From NCBI GenBank assembly GCA_963839955.1, contig CAWIXB010000001.1, positions 3,472,001 through 3,536,000 of the forward strand: DNA of 64,000 nucleotides, written 5' to 3'. Position 1 is the first letter of the stretch. Every line of letters starts with the position of its first letter. The notes under the pieces were generated by a model, which saw nothing but the letters and a program-made list of their open reading frames with translations, ran no database searches and was not told where the DNA came from. A program made the translations under genes and the position numbers. Source of the stretch: CAWIXB01 sp963839955 (GTDB taxonomy: Bacteria > Actinomycetota > Actinomycetes > JACCUZ01). Below are positions 24,594-33,214 of this stretch, one piece after another.

Positions 24594-24613
24594 GTCGGGA
24601 CCTTCGTCCCTTC
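24594..24613 (-). promoter_or_regulatory. Candidate DosR/DevR-type box upstream of the second Acg-like gene
   Basis: GTCGGGACCTTCGTCCCTTC matches the DosR consensus at 14 of 20 positions and keeps both half-sites perfectly, GGGAC and GTCCC, at the correct 4-nt spacing. It is 74 nt upstream of the minus-strand start at 24520. It is also 25 nt below the LacI-type gene's end, so it can serve only the Acg-like gene. Confidence 0.68.
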
Positions 24614-24637
24614 GCCACTTCTCAAGGAGTGCGGCAA

Positions 24638-25720
24638 TCAGCTGGCCGGGACCGCGCAGTCCCGGCCATCTGCCTGTCGACCCGGCGCCGGTAGAGCCCG
24701 TCGAGAGCCGCGAGAACAGCGGCCGGTGGACTCACGGACATGCAGCCGCGTCGGCAGCGCGACCGGGTGCCCTGATGTCGCGTGCGCGCCTCCGATCAGC
24801 GCGAGCAGGTTGTGGACTGCCATCGAGCCCAGTGTTCGCAGCGGAGGAGCAACAGTGGTCAGGCCCGGCGTGACCAGGTCGGAGCCGAAGATGTTGTCGA
24901 ACCCGACCACGCTGACGTCCTGGGGCAGCCGGGCACCGAGCAGGGTCAGCCGCTTCATGAATCCGATCGCCATCAGGTCGTTGTAGGCGATGACCGCCGT
25001 CGTCCGGTGCTCGGTAAAGTCGGGCGCGGCGCGCTGCCCACCGCCGACGGTCGGCGAGTACGGCCCGAGCCTGCGAACCTGCAGGCCCCGCTCCACCGCG
25101 TAGGACTTCAGCGACCGCCACCGCATGGAATTGGCCCAGGACGCGTCGGGCCCGGACAGGAACGTGATTCGCCGGTGCCCGAGCAACTCGAGGTGGTCGA
25201 CCGCCTGCCTGATCGACATCGCGTGGTCAGCGACCACGCTGGGGACGTCGGAGATGTCGCGGTTCACCGCGATCAAAGGTCGCTGCTTCGCAGTCATCCG
25301 GATCGCGGAGTCGGACATCCGGGTGCTGGCGAGCACGATGCCCTCGACAATGGGGATGGTCCGCTCGAGGGCCTCGCGCTCGAGCCGCCCCGACTCCTGG
25401 GAGTCCGCGAGCAGGGTGGTGTAGCCGCGTTCCGCGGCGGCCGCCTGCGCACCGCGAATGATCTCGAAGTAGTAGGGGTTGGTGATGTCCGAGCTCGCCA
25501 GCGCGATCATCGACGTGTGCCCGGTGGGCAGCGCACGTGCCAGCGGGTTGGTGCGGTAGCCGAGCTCGGCCGCGATCGACCGAATCCGTTCAGCGGTCTC
25601 CGCCCTGACGCGGTCGGGACGCGAGAACGCGCGCGACACCGTCGACGGGGCCACGCCGGCCGATCGTGCCACGTCGTAGATGGTCGGCGAGGGGCGCGCG
25701 TTCGCCGACCGCGATCCCAT
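24638..25720 (-). CDS. LacI-family transcriptional regulator
   Basis: The 360-residue protein has an N-terminal LacI HTH (TIYDVARSAGVAPSTVSRAFSRPDRV and a hinge ending NPLARALPTG) and a periplasmic-binding-protein-like sensor domain (IALASSDITNPYYFEIIRGA, AVIAYNDLMAIGFMKRL, VSVVGFDNIFGSDLVTPGLTT). ATG 25720 is preferred; GGAGG lies ten bases upstream. It stands at the end of a carbohydrate-degradation locus and a canonical LacI operator lies 74 nt upstream, so it probably represses itself and the hydrolase genes until a plant-derived sugar binds. Confidence 0.92.
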   Translation of the reverse strand: MGSRSANARPSPTIYDVARSAGVAPSTVSRAFSRPDRVRAETAERIRSIAAELGYRTNPLARALPTGHTSMIALASSDITNPYYFEIIRGAQAAAAERGYTTLLADSQESGRLEREALERTIPIVEGIVLASTRMSDSAIRMTAKQRPLIAVNRDISDVPSVVADHAMSIRQAVDHLELLGHRRITFLSGPDASWANSMRWRSLKSYAVERGLQVRRLGPYSPTVGGGQRAAPDFTEHRTTAVIAYNDLMAIGFMKRLTLLGARLPQDVSVVGFDNIFGSDLVTPGLTTVAPPLRTLGSMAVHNLLALIGGAHATSGHPVALPTRLHVRESTGRCSRGSRRALPAPGRQADGRDCAVPAS

Positions 25721-25778
25721 GGTCCGCCGGCCTCCTCCTGCCTCCCGAGTTGGGGGACGCCACACGCACGCTAGAGGG

Positions 25779-25820
25779 CGGCGGCGGGTGACGGCAACCG
25801 CTTGCCGTCACCCGCCGCCG
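25779..25820. terminator. 19-bp stem-loop at the end of the beta-helix enzyme gene
   Basis: Bases 25779-25797 pair perfectly with 25802-25820 around a CCGC loop. The hairpin lies 27 nt beyond the stop of the minus-strand gene at 25848 and upstream of the LacI gene, so it can end the first transcript. It also contains the LacI-type operator, so a dual role is likely. Confidence 0.75.
25794..25805. promoter_or_regulatory. Canonical LacI-family operator GCAACCGCTTGC
   Basis: The 12-mer fits the general LacI/GalR operator GCAANCGNTTGC at every fixed position. It is embedded in the large stem-loop and 74 nt upstream of the LacI-type gene on the minus strand, suiting autoregulation. Confidence 0.6.
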
Positions 25821-25847
25821 TCCACCGCGCCGTGGGCGGGCGACGGG

Positions 25848-28800
25848 TCAGCCTGCTTGTCTGCCGGCCACCTTCGTGAGCTTGACGTAGTCGATGACGA
25901 CCGACCCCGGCGCGACAGCCGCGAAGCGGACCGGATGTCTTCCGGCGTCGTCGAACGTCACCTGCCCCAGGCTCACCGGGACGTACTGGTTCGCCGTCGA
26001 ACCGTTCTGGTCGACCGCCGGCCCTCGTACGTCGCCGTCCACATACGCCTGGACCGTCGCCCTCCCGGACGTCTGCGTCTTGTACTGGTACGAGACGTCA
26101 TAGGTGCCCGCGACGGGAACATCGACGTCGAACTGGATCCACTCCCCGGCCGGCACCGAGCTGGTCTGCAGGTACGTCCTCCCGTCTGTCGAGGACGTGG
26201 ACAGGGTGATGCCAGGGACACTCGTCTCGACCGAGCCCAGCTGTGACTCTCCCTCGATGACCAGGTCAGGTGAGACGACGATCTGGTAATCCGCCGTCGT
26301 CGAGCCGTCCTCCGCCGTGACGACCAGAATGTCCCCGTTGTCGAGCACCGCGTCCGTGCCTTTCGGCAGGCCGTCTGGACCGGCGACCGTATACGTCTGG
26401 GCGGTGCCGTCCGTCGACTCGATCTGCGTGGTGAGGTCGGACGCCGTGGAGCCAAGCACCGTCGTGACGACCCTCGACTCGGTGTCCAAGCCCGTCACGT
26501 TCTCGTGCCCGCTCCGCTTGAGCCGGATGGTGGTGTTGTGCGGGTCCTGCACCATCGGCGGGTAGGCCTGGGCGTCCGTCACCGTCACGTTGGTGAGGTC
26601 CTGGAGCGGTGTCAGCTCGTTCCCCCACGTGCCCTTGTAGAAGGCAGAGTCACGCAGGCTGATGTTGCTGGCGTTCTTGAGTTCGATGACGCTGGGGTTG
26701 TCGCTTCCCCTCACCATCGTCAGACCGTCGAGCTCCGCGTTCTTGACGTCGTCGAGGACGAAGGCGTAGCGGTCGTCGTTGGCCTCGAAGTTCGTGGTCA
26801 CGTTCTTGAGGCTCAGCCCCTCGACGTGCCGCGCCCAGAACCCATAGGAGGGCTGCACCCCGAAGTCGGCCACGTTGTACTTCCCGACACCCAGCTCCGG
26901 GGGACTGATCTGCGAGTCCTCGAACCTGTTGCCACCCTTCACCAGCAGGTTGACGTTCTCGAACGAGACGTTCTCGACGTAGCCGATGCTGCGACCGTCC
27001 GGGAGGGTCGGGCCGCCCTCGCCGACCCGGTAGCCGGCGATGATCGGCGAGGCCATGTTCTGGTTGGTGTAGGGGACCCACCGCTTCGAGGGGTCGCCGT
27101 ACTGACTTCCTCCGTAGACCTCCGTGATGTTCACGTCCTTGACGTGGACGTTGCGGACATGGCCGATGTTGACGTTGGTGCTCAGCAGCTCGTCCCGCTG
27201 CACGCCGTTCTCCATGAACTTCGTTCGCTGCGCCTTTCCGCCGATCAGGCGACCCCGGTTGGAGATGGAGATGAAGAAGGGGGTCCGCGTGCGCCGCATC
27301 TGGGCCTGGTGGTGGACGGGTCCTGTCTTTCCCGAGTTCAGGTAGATGTTCTCGACGGTCGCGCCGTCGTTGGTGGAGATGGAGAAGCCGGCCTTGTTGC
27401 CTGCCAGCACGTAGATGTTGTCGACGTACGCGTTCCTGATGTCGTCGGCTGTCTCGCTCCCGATCTGGAAGAGGTTACAGTTCGTGTCGCCGATGATGTT
27501 CCGGACGTAGAAGTCGGTTGCCGGCCGGGTGAACCCCAGCGAGGAGTCGCTGCCGGGCTTGACGATGTCGTCGGACGTCCCCCTGGCGTAGATGTTCCTA
27601 GCGGTGACGTAGCTGCTCTCCATGTAGTCGAAGACGTCTCGCGCCTGACCGCCCTTGCCCTTGTCGTAGTAGAAGTCGTGCGTGTTGATGTGGTCCGTGC
27701 CGGTGGCCAGCAGAGCGAAGTGTCCGGCGTTGTCGACCCTGAGCATGTTGCTGATGTCTGTCTGCCTCGACTCGGTGCCGTCCTTGGCAATGCTCTTGAT
27801 GTAGTACGGCTCGTCGGTCGTCGGTGAGTCTGTCTCCTCGTACCAGAGGTCCAGGTTGTTGCTCAGCCCGCCGAACTCGAAGTTCGTGCTGAGCTTCATC
27901 GTCACCATCTTGTCGGCCCTGAGGCCAGGAGCGTTGTCCATGACCCTGTCGGTGGTCACGATGTTGCCGTTGCCGGTAATCCGGCCGTTCCCGATGATCT
28001 TGACGTTGTCGACCCTCTCGCCGATGAACATGCTGTTCCTGAAGTAGGTGTGGCCGACGTCCTGCTTGGTCATGTAGTTCTCGGGGTCCACGTAAGGCCC
28101 AGGGTCGGTCGCAGAGGTCCCCGAGCGATAGGCCAGGTTGGAGAAGTACCGTGCCTCAGGCGCGTCGGCGCCCTTGAGCGCCGAGATCGTCGCGTCCCTG
28201 TGGACGTACAGGTAGACGTTGCTGAGCAGGTGGACGGTCCTGACGTTGAACGTGCCGTTCTCGAACAGCAACGTCCCGCCGCCGATCTCGTTGAGGTGGC
28301 GTACTGCCCGGTTGACCGCTTCCGTGTCGTCGGCGAGCCCGTCGCCCTTTGCCCCCATCAGCTTGACGTTCAGCTTGCCGGTGTAGACCTTCGCGACGTT
28401 CGAGTCCCCGTTGTTCTCACCGCCCCTGACGTCCAGCATGAAGGCGTACTCCGTGTTCGGTGTCAGGCCCGCGACCTGGACCTCGCTGTTGCGGGTGTCG
28501 ACCTTCGCCTTGCTCGGCGTCCAGGTGGCGCCCCGGTCCGTCGACTGCAGCAACCTCACCGACTGCGCGTGCCGGGGCGTCGTCCACCGGAATCGCGCCT
28601 TCGTGTACGTGTCGGGGGTCTCCTTGTAGGTCAGGTTCTTGTCCAGCACCCGGTTGAAGTCGCTGACGGTCTTGACGACGCGGAGGCTCGCGGTGGCCGC
28701 CGGGCTCGTGAGCTTCTCGGGCTCGGAGGTGGTGTAGGAGGCTTCGAGCGGGTAGCTCCCCGGCGGGATCGAGACGTGCGTGAACCGGAGCTGCAGGTCC

Positions 28801-29606
28801 GTGCCGTTCGACGGCCTGAGGTCGAGCCCCCGGAAGGCGATGACCTGACCGTCTCGACCGTCCTCGATGCTGGCGGTCCCCACCCTCGGGAACCGGTAAC
28901 CCGCTCCGAACCTGCCGACCGACTGCGTCGCGAGCCCGGACAGCTTGACTGCTCCCCGACCGATGACGTTGACGGTCGTGTTGTCCATCGTGGCGCGGAT
29001 TCCTCGTGGCACCTTGACCAGCACATCGGTGGCCGGACTTCTCATGCCGGCGGTGAAGTCCACAACCACGTCCGAGCTGGTGTTCGCCGTGATCTCTTCG
29101 TGCTGCAGGGCCATCCGACCGCGCACGGCGCCCTTGACGACGTCGACGGTGTAGTCGTGGGTCTGCTTTCCTGCGGTGACAGTGAGGACGTCGCCGAGCA
29201 CGACAGGATCAGTGGCCTGCTTCTGAGCACCCTGCGCGTCCTCGACCCTGCGGGTCTGCGGGGAACCGTTCTTGGAGGTGACCTCCCTCAGCAGCTGGTC
29301 CACCGTCTTGACCTCGAGCGTGGTGCGACCCTGACCCTCGGGGGTGTCCACCGTGTAGATGAACGTGTCACCGGAACCCAAGGTGATCGTGTCGCTCGAG
29401 ATGGCAAGGACGTGGTCGCCCTCCGCCGAGGGGACGACGGACACGGCGTCCGGGACCGGGGCGTGGCTGACCGGTACGCCGGCCGGCGCCGCTGGTGGCG
29501 CGTCGTCTGGCACTTGTCCCCCTGCGGCGAGGGCGGCTGGGGCGATGGAGAGCACCAGAGCCGTCAGGACGGTGCCCACGAATGTCGTGCGGGTGGCGCT
29601 CGTCAT
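25848..29606 (-). CDS. Secreted multidomain parallel beta-helix polysaccharide hydrolase (GH28-like) with C-terminal carbohydrate-binding module
   Basis: The 1252-residue protein begins with a Sec signal peptide (residues 1-27, VLSIAPAALA cleavage region). Residues 60-320 contain Ig-like beta domains and 325-410 a fibronectin-III-like domain (ARFRWTTPRHAQ, GLTPNTEYAFML). The catalytic beta-helix covers about residues 415-960: KLMGAKGDGLADDTEAVNRAV is the polygalacturonase/pectate-lyase-3 N-terminal motif, and GTSDDIVKPGSD supplies the GH28-like Asp pair. The C-terminal 135 residues (VIEGESQLGS to IDYVKLTKV) form a CBM6/35-like module. Likely substrates are pectins or rhamnogalacturonans. It sits with GH78 and GH115 enzymes. 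The exact linkage cannot be read from sequence. Confidence 0.85.
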   Translation of the reverse strand: MTSATRTTFVGTVLTALVLSIAPAALAAGGQVPDDAPPAAPAGVPVSHAPVPDAVSVVPSAEGDHVLAISSDTITLGSGDTFIYTVDTPEGQGRTTLEVKTVDQLLREVTSKNGSPQTRRVEDAQGAQKQATDPVVLGDVLTVTAGKQTHDYTVDVVKGAVRGRMALQHEEITANTSSDVVVDFTAGMRSPATDVLVKVPRGIRATMDNTTVNVIGRGAVKLSGLATQSVGRFGAGYRFPRVGTASIEDGRDGQVIAFRGLDLRPSNGTDLQLRFTHVSIPPGSYPLEASYTTSEPEKLTSPAATASLRVVKTVSDFNRVLDKNLTYKETPDTYTKARFRWTTPRHAQSVRLLQSTDRGATWTPSKAKVDTRNSEVQVAGLTPNTEYAFMLDVRGGENNGDSNVAKVYTGKLNVKLMGAKGDGLADDTEAVNRAVRHLNEIGGGTLLFENGTFNVRTVHLLSNVYLYVHRDATISALKGADAPEARYFSNLAYRSGTSATDPGPYVDPENYMTKQDVGHTYFRNSMFIGERVDNVKIIGNGRITGNGNIVTTDRVMDNAPGLRADKMVTMKLSTNFEFGGLSNNLDLWYEETDSPTTDEPYYIKSIAKDGTESRQTDISNMLRVDNAGHFALLATGTDHINTHDFYYDKGKGGQARDVFDYMESSYVTARNIYARGTSDDIVKPGSDSSLGFTRPATDFYVRNIIGDTNCNLFQIGSETADDIRNAYVDNIYVLAGNKAGFSISTNDGATVENIYLNSGKTGPVHHQAQMRRTRTPFFISISNRGRLIGGKAQRTKFMENGVQRDELLSTNVNIGHVRNVHVKDVNITEVYGGSQYGDPSKRWVPYTNQNMASPIIAGYRVGEGGPTLPDGRSIGYVENVSFENVNLLVKGGNRFEDSQISPPELGVGKYNVADFGVQPSYGFWARHVEGLSLKNVTTNFEANDDRYAFVLDDVKNAELDGLTMVRGSDNPSVIELKNASNISLRDSAFYKGTWGNELTPLQDLTNVTVTDAQAYPPMVQDPHNTTIRLKRSGHENVTGLDTESRVVTTVLGSTASDLTTQIESTDGTAQTYTVAGPDGLPKGTDAVLDNGDILVVTAEDGSTTADYQIVVSPDLVIEGESQLGSVETSVPGITLSTSSTDGRTYLQTSSVPAGEWIQFDVDVPVAGTYDVSYQYKTQTSGRATVQAYVDGDVRGPAVDQNGSTANQYVPVSLGQVTFDDAGRHPVRFAAVAPGSVVIDYVKLTKVAGRQAG

Positions 29607-29706
29607 CGTTGCGACCTCTACCTTCGATCCGCCCGGCAGCGCGGGCTCGCCGACCCAGGGATGAGCCGGGGTGACCGTATTTCCGGGGCGGCCAGGCAGA
29701 CCATGA

Positions 29707-29720
29707 GTTGCCGTGAGTTG
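29707..29720. promoter_or_regulatory. 14-mer shared by the upstream regions of two hydrolase genes
   Basis: GTTGCCGTGAGTTG occurs here, 101 nt before the start of the beta-helix enzyme, and again at 38272-38285, 39 nt before the GH115 start. Both are on the same strand relative to the genes. In the second copy the motif overlaps a LacI-type operator. It may be part of a shared control site or promoter. Confidence 0.4.
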
Positions 29721-29793
29721 CCCTGGCGGCAGGCGGCGAGGGTCGCCGGGCGGCCGTGCCCTCCAGAGCTAGGCCGACCGAACTACCCCTCCC

Positions 29794-32700
29794 CTACGAA
29801 GCCACAGGTGAGGTGAACGTGAAGTCGCCCGACGTCACAGCGAAGACGGCATAACCCGCCTCGGCCCGCTGGAAGGTTGCTCTCTTCGAGGCGGTCACCC
29901 TGTCGACGTCGCTCGTGGGAACCCACACCTGAGCACTCGTGTTCGCCGGAATCGATACGTCGAGGACGAGGCGCCCTCGTTTCAGTGTCCAACGGCTGGC
30001 GACCTTGCCTTGGGGTGTGACGTGCTCACCGGCGGCGGAGGTGAGGTCTCCGACGGGCTGAGGCTTGATGACGAGCTTCTTGTAGGAGCTGGATCCGTCA
30101 GCCTCTCTGATGCCGGCGAGCCCGGACTGGAACCACTCCTCGATCTGCGCGAGGATCATGTGGTTCTTCGAGTCTCCACGAGTCCAACGTTCGCCGATCG
30201 TCGTCATCCCGCCTGGGTTAGCAGTGGTCGACTCCAGGAAGAACCCATAGCCGGGGTAGTCGTCCTCCTGCAGGACGTCCCACAGGACATCCGCACGGTC
30301 GCCCTCGTAGAGAGCTCGGACCGTAGGAGCCATCCCGATTGTCCCGCCACTGAAGTGGGGGCCGGTGCCGTTGGGATGGAAGGCGTAGATGCCGTCCACC
30401 AAGGCCTGCAGGACGGAGTCCCGATACTCGTCAGGAACGAGTCCGGCGTCCAACGCCAGAGCCTGCGCCGACTGAGTCGCGCCTTCCTCACCCTCATTGC
30501 CCTCGGCGGTGTAGTAGCCGAGCGACTCGTTCAGGAAGGCGTCGTTGAACGCCTGCTTGATGTCATCGGCCAGTGTTCGGTACTTCTCGGCATCGGCGTC
30601 GTGCCCGGTCAGCTCCGCCATCTGGGCCATCTTGGTGATCATCAGGTAGTAGCCCCAGGTGCCGGTGATGCGCCCTGAGGTCTGTTCGGCTGACGACCAG
30701 TCGGCCAGAGCAGCATCGACGATGTGCGCATCGTCCCCGGTGCCGACCTTCTCGCGCTGGATGTAGTCGATGAACCCCGTCATGTTGTCGTAGTACTTGG
30801 TCATCGTCTGGGTGTCGCCATAGAGCTCGTACAGGAAGGACGGCACCAGCACGATGGCGTTGCCCCAGTTGATCTCGTCACCGAACCGACCGGTGTAGCC
30901 CCAGTCGTACACGGGAGTCTTGAGGGCTACGTTTCCCTTCATCGGCGTCTCGGCGACCGATTGTCCTTCGACCAGGTGATGCATGGTCGTCTGCATGAAC
31001 GCCTTGAGCTCGAAGTTCCGATGAATACCGCCCATGGGCATCGTGTAGTCGGCCGGGTAGGAGAGCTTCTCGCGACCAGGGCAGTCGGTGAACACCGACA
31101 TGATGTTGCCGGCGAACGAGTACTCAATCGCGCGGTGTATCCGGTTGATCCGGTCATTGGAGCTGGAGAAGCGACCGGCGACCGGCGTGTCCGCCTGGAG
31201 TCGCACTCCGGTGAGGAAGTGCTTCGTGGGCGTGTAGCCCTCCGGCAAGCCGGTCACCTGCACCCACTGCATGCCGAAGTAGTTGAAGAGCGGGTGGTAG
31301 CGCGCTACGCCCTTCGCACCCGAGGATGTGTAGGTGTTGAACAGGTCAGTCCCTCGGCTCGCGCCACCGCCCATGAGGGAGGCCTGGTTGACGGTTCCGT
31401 CTGCAGCCAGCGACTCGGCTGGCCGCAACTTGATCGTTGTGCCCTGAGGCATCTCCGCAACGTTGATCTCGGGCCATCCCACGATGTTCTGTCCGAAGTT
31501 GAACACCCACGTGCCCGGGGCCGGGTTGGTCCTCCCCACCGGGGCGAAGCGCTCCTTTTCGATCACCGGTGGCGCCGTCCGGGCGACCAGTGTGGTGGCG
31601 AGGTTGGGCGGCGCAGCAATGCCTGCCTGCGCCCAGTCCATCGCGGAACCGTCGCGACGCTTCGCACTGGCCGTCAGGTCCGCGTTCGGCATGTTCCAGC
31701 CGACTTGCTCCCGGCGGGCGTCGTAGTCAGACCCCGAGTACCACGCATCCGTGACGAGTGGACCCGAAGCCGCCCGCCAGCTTCTGTCGGTCACGATGCT
31801 CTCGCTCGACCCGTTCTGATACCGGAGCTCGAGTCGCCCGATGAAGCGTGGAGTGACTGCTGCGCCGGCGCTCGCGTCACTGGCGGCAACGTTGTTGCCG
31901 GAGCCGGTCACCAGGGATCCCACGGCATGTGCCCGGTCCAGTGGTGGGGTGAACTCGATTCCTGTTCCGTCGGCGCCCGCGGTGCCGATCGCAGTGATGC
32001 GACGCGACTCGAGGCGCTCGCCGCCGTCACCGGTGTCGACGTTGACCGTGCCACCGACGTGATAGCCACTGACCGAGCTCACCTGGACGTGCGTTGCACC
32101 TGGTGACGCGGCGGTCAGCACGGTGCCATTTCCCTTGAGCTGGCTCTGCCACCACGAGTACGGCGCGTTCCGTCCGACCGCGGAGTTGGTGACGCTGCGT
32201 CGCACGTAGGCAGTGCCGTTGCCGAGCTGCACACCCAGACCGTTGGGACCGCGACTCAGCCTGTGGGTGATGTCGTAGGTGCGGTACTCGCTCGACAGTT
32301 GGTAGTTGGAGTTGCCGGGCGCCAACAACTCGTTCGTGATGGTTTTGCCGTTGACGGTGGCGTGGTGGAGGCCGATGCCGGACAGGTACAGGGTCGCTGA
32401 GGCGAGCTTCCGCCGCGGGTCGACGGTGAGCTGTCGGGCAAAGATCGGCATCGGGTCTGACTCGACGCGTCCGGCCTTCTCGATCCAGCGCGCATCGCCC
32501 CAATCCTGGGGGTGGAGGAGCCCGACGGTGAACGTCTCGGGCTGGCTCCATTCAGAGACGCGCCCGTCGGCGTCCCAGACTCTTACGCGCCACGCCACGG
32601 TGTCGCGGGACTGGAGGGCCTTGCCGAACGCGATGTTGTTCTGTGCGGCCGAGCTGACCTTGCCGGTGTCCCACATGAGACGACCCGCCTGAAGGTCACG

Positions 32701-33048
32701 CGCCGTTGGTGCAGCCTCGACCTGGTAGGCGGTCTGCCGGTCGAGCGGACACGTGCCCGTGGCCTTGGGATCGAAGCACGGACTCTTGGGGTCGTGCGGG
32801 GCCGTGAGTCTCCAGCCAAGGGCTGGCCGGCGGTCGCCGATACCTCTCGGCGAGTCATACCGTCCATTGACGTTGAGATCCACGGCATGGATCGCCGTTC
32901 GCGCTTGCGAGGGAGAGGTCGTCGCACCGATGGCTGTGAGCTGGGGCGGCGCGAGGACGATCAGTCCTGCTGTCACCGCGAACGCCGTGGCGACGGCGAT
33001 GAGCCGCCCGCCCCACCGGAAGTGCGATTGCGACTGCCACTCTGCCAT
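29794..33048 (-). CDS. Secreted GH78 alpha-L-rhamnosidase
   Basis: The 1084-residue enzyme starts with a signal peptide (WGGRLIAVATAFAVTAGLIVLAPP). An N-terminal fibronectin-like domain (PALGWRL, QTAYQVEAA, VAWRVRVWDADGRVSEWS) and the GH78 beta-sandwich (YLSGIGLHHATVNGKTI, LLAPGNSNYQLSSEYRTYD) follow. The (alpha/alpha)6 catalytic domain shows FTDCPGREKLSYPADY, the usual GH78 acidic block, then ADWSSAEQ and a GYGFFLESTTANPGG end. It removes terminal L-rhamnose from rhamnogalacturonan, plant glycosides or arabinogalactan. The ATG at 33048 has GGAGAA upstream. A LacI-type palindrome lies 59 nt upstream. Confidence 0.93.
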   Translation of the reverse strand: MAEWQSQSHFRWGGRLIAVATAFAVTAGLIVLAPPQLTAIGATTSPSQARTAIHAVDLNVNGRYDSPRGIGDRRPALGWRLTAPHDPKSPCFDPKATGTCPLDRQTAYQVEAAPTARDLQAGRLMWDTGKVSSAAQNNIAFGKALQSRDTVAWRVRVWDADGRVSEWSQPETFTVGLLHPQDWGDARWIEKAGRVESDPMPIFARQLTVDPRRKLASATLYLSGIGLHHATVNGKTITNELLAPGNSNYQLSSEYRTYDITHRLSRGPNGLGVQLGNGTAYVRRSVTNSAVGRNAPYSWWQSQLKGNGTVLTAASPGATHVQVSSVSGYHVGGTVNVDTGDGGERLESRRITAIGTAGADGTGIEFTPPLDRAHAVGSLVTGSGNNVAASDASAGAAVTPRFIGRLELRYQNGSSESIVTDRSWRAASGPLVTDAWYSGSDYDARREQVGWNMPNADLTASAKRRDGSAMDWAQAGIAAPPNLATTLVARTAPPVIEKERFAPVGRTNPAPGTWVFNFGQNIVGWPEINVAEMPQGTTIKLRPAESLAADGTVNQASLMGGGASRGTDLFNTYTSSGAKGVARYHPLFNYFGMQWVQVTGLPEGYTPTKHFLTGVRLQADTPVAGRFSSSNDRINRIHRAIEYSFAGNIMSVFTDCPGREKLSYPADYTMPMGGIHRNFELKAFMQTTMHHLVEGQSVAETPMKGNVALKTPVYDWGYTGRFGDEINWGNAIVLVPSFLYELYGDTQTMTKYYDNMTGFIDYIQREKVGTGDDAHIVDAALADWSSAEQTSGRITGTWGYYLMITKMAQMAELTGHDADAEKYRTLADDIKQAFNDAFLNESLGYYTAEGNEGEEGATQSAQALALDAGLVPDEYRDSVLQALVDGIYAFHPNGTGPHFSGGTIGMAPTVRALYEGDRADVLWDVLQEDDYPGYGFFLESTTANPGGMTTIGERWTRGDSKNHMILAQIEEWFQSGLAGIREADGSSSYKKLVIKPQPVGDLTSAAGEHVTPQGKVASRWTLKRGRLVLDVSIPANTSAQVWVPTSDVDRVTASKRATFQRAEAGYAVFAVTSGDFTFTSPVAS

Positions 33049-33106
33049 CGGGTTCTCCTTGCATGGGTAGTCGTCGAGTTGTCGGCGACCGCACGAAGGC
33101 GACACT

Positions 33107-33116
33107 GAAACGTTTC
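33107..33116. promoter_or_regulatory. LacI-type palindrome in the GH78/SDR divergent region
   Basis: GAAACGTTTC is a perfect 10-bp palindrome with the central CG typical of LacI/GalR sites, and a partial second copy (GGAAACGCT) follows immediately. It lies between the divergent GH78 and SDR genes and could control both. Confidence 0.6.
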
Positions 33117-33214
33117 GGAAACGCTGCACCCGCCCGCCAGGCGGTGTCAACGAAATGACCGGATTCGGCCAATATGTGCACATGACGGGCGTAACCACTG
33201 GGGAAGATGACGCC

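Noticed and set aside
28050..29816. 588-codon open frame antisense to the beta-helix enzyme
   Set aside because: High-GC shadow of the real gene on the other strand. No family resemblance, no domain motifs and no ribosome-binding site.
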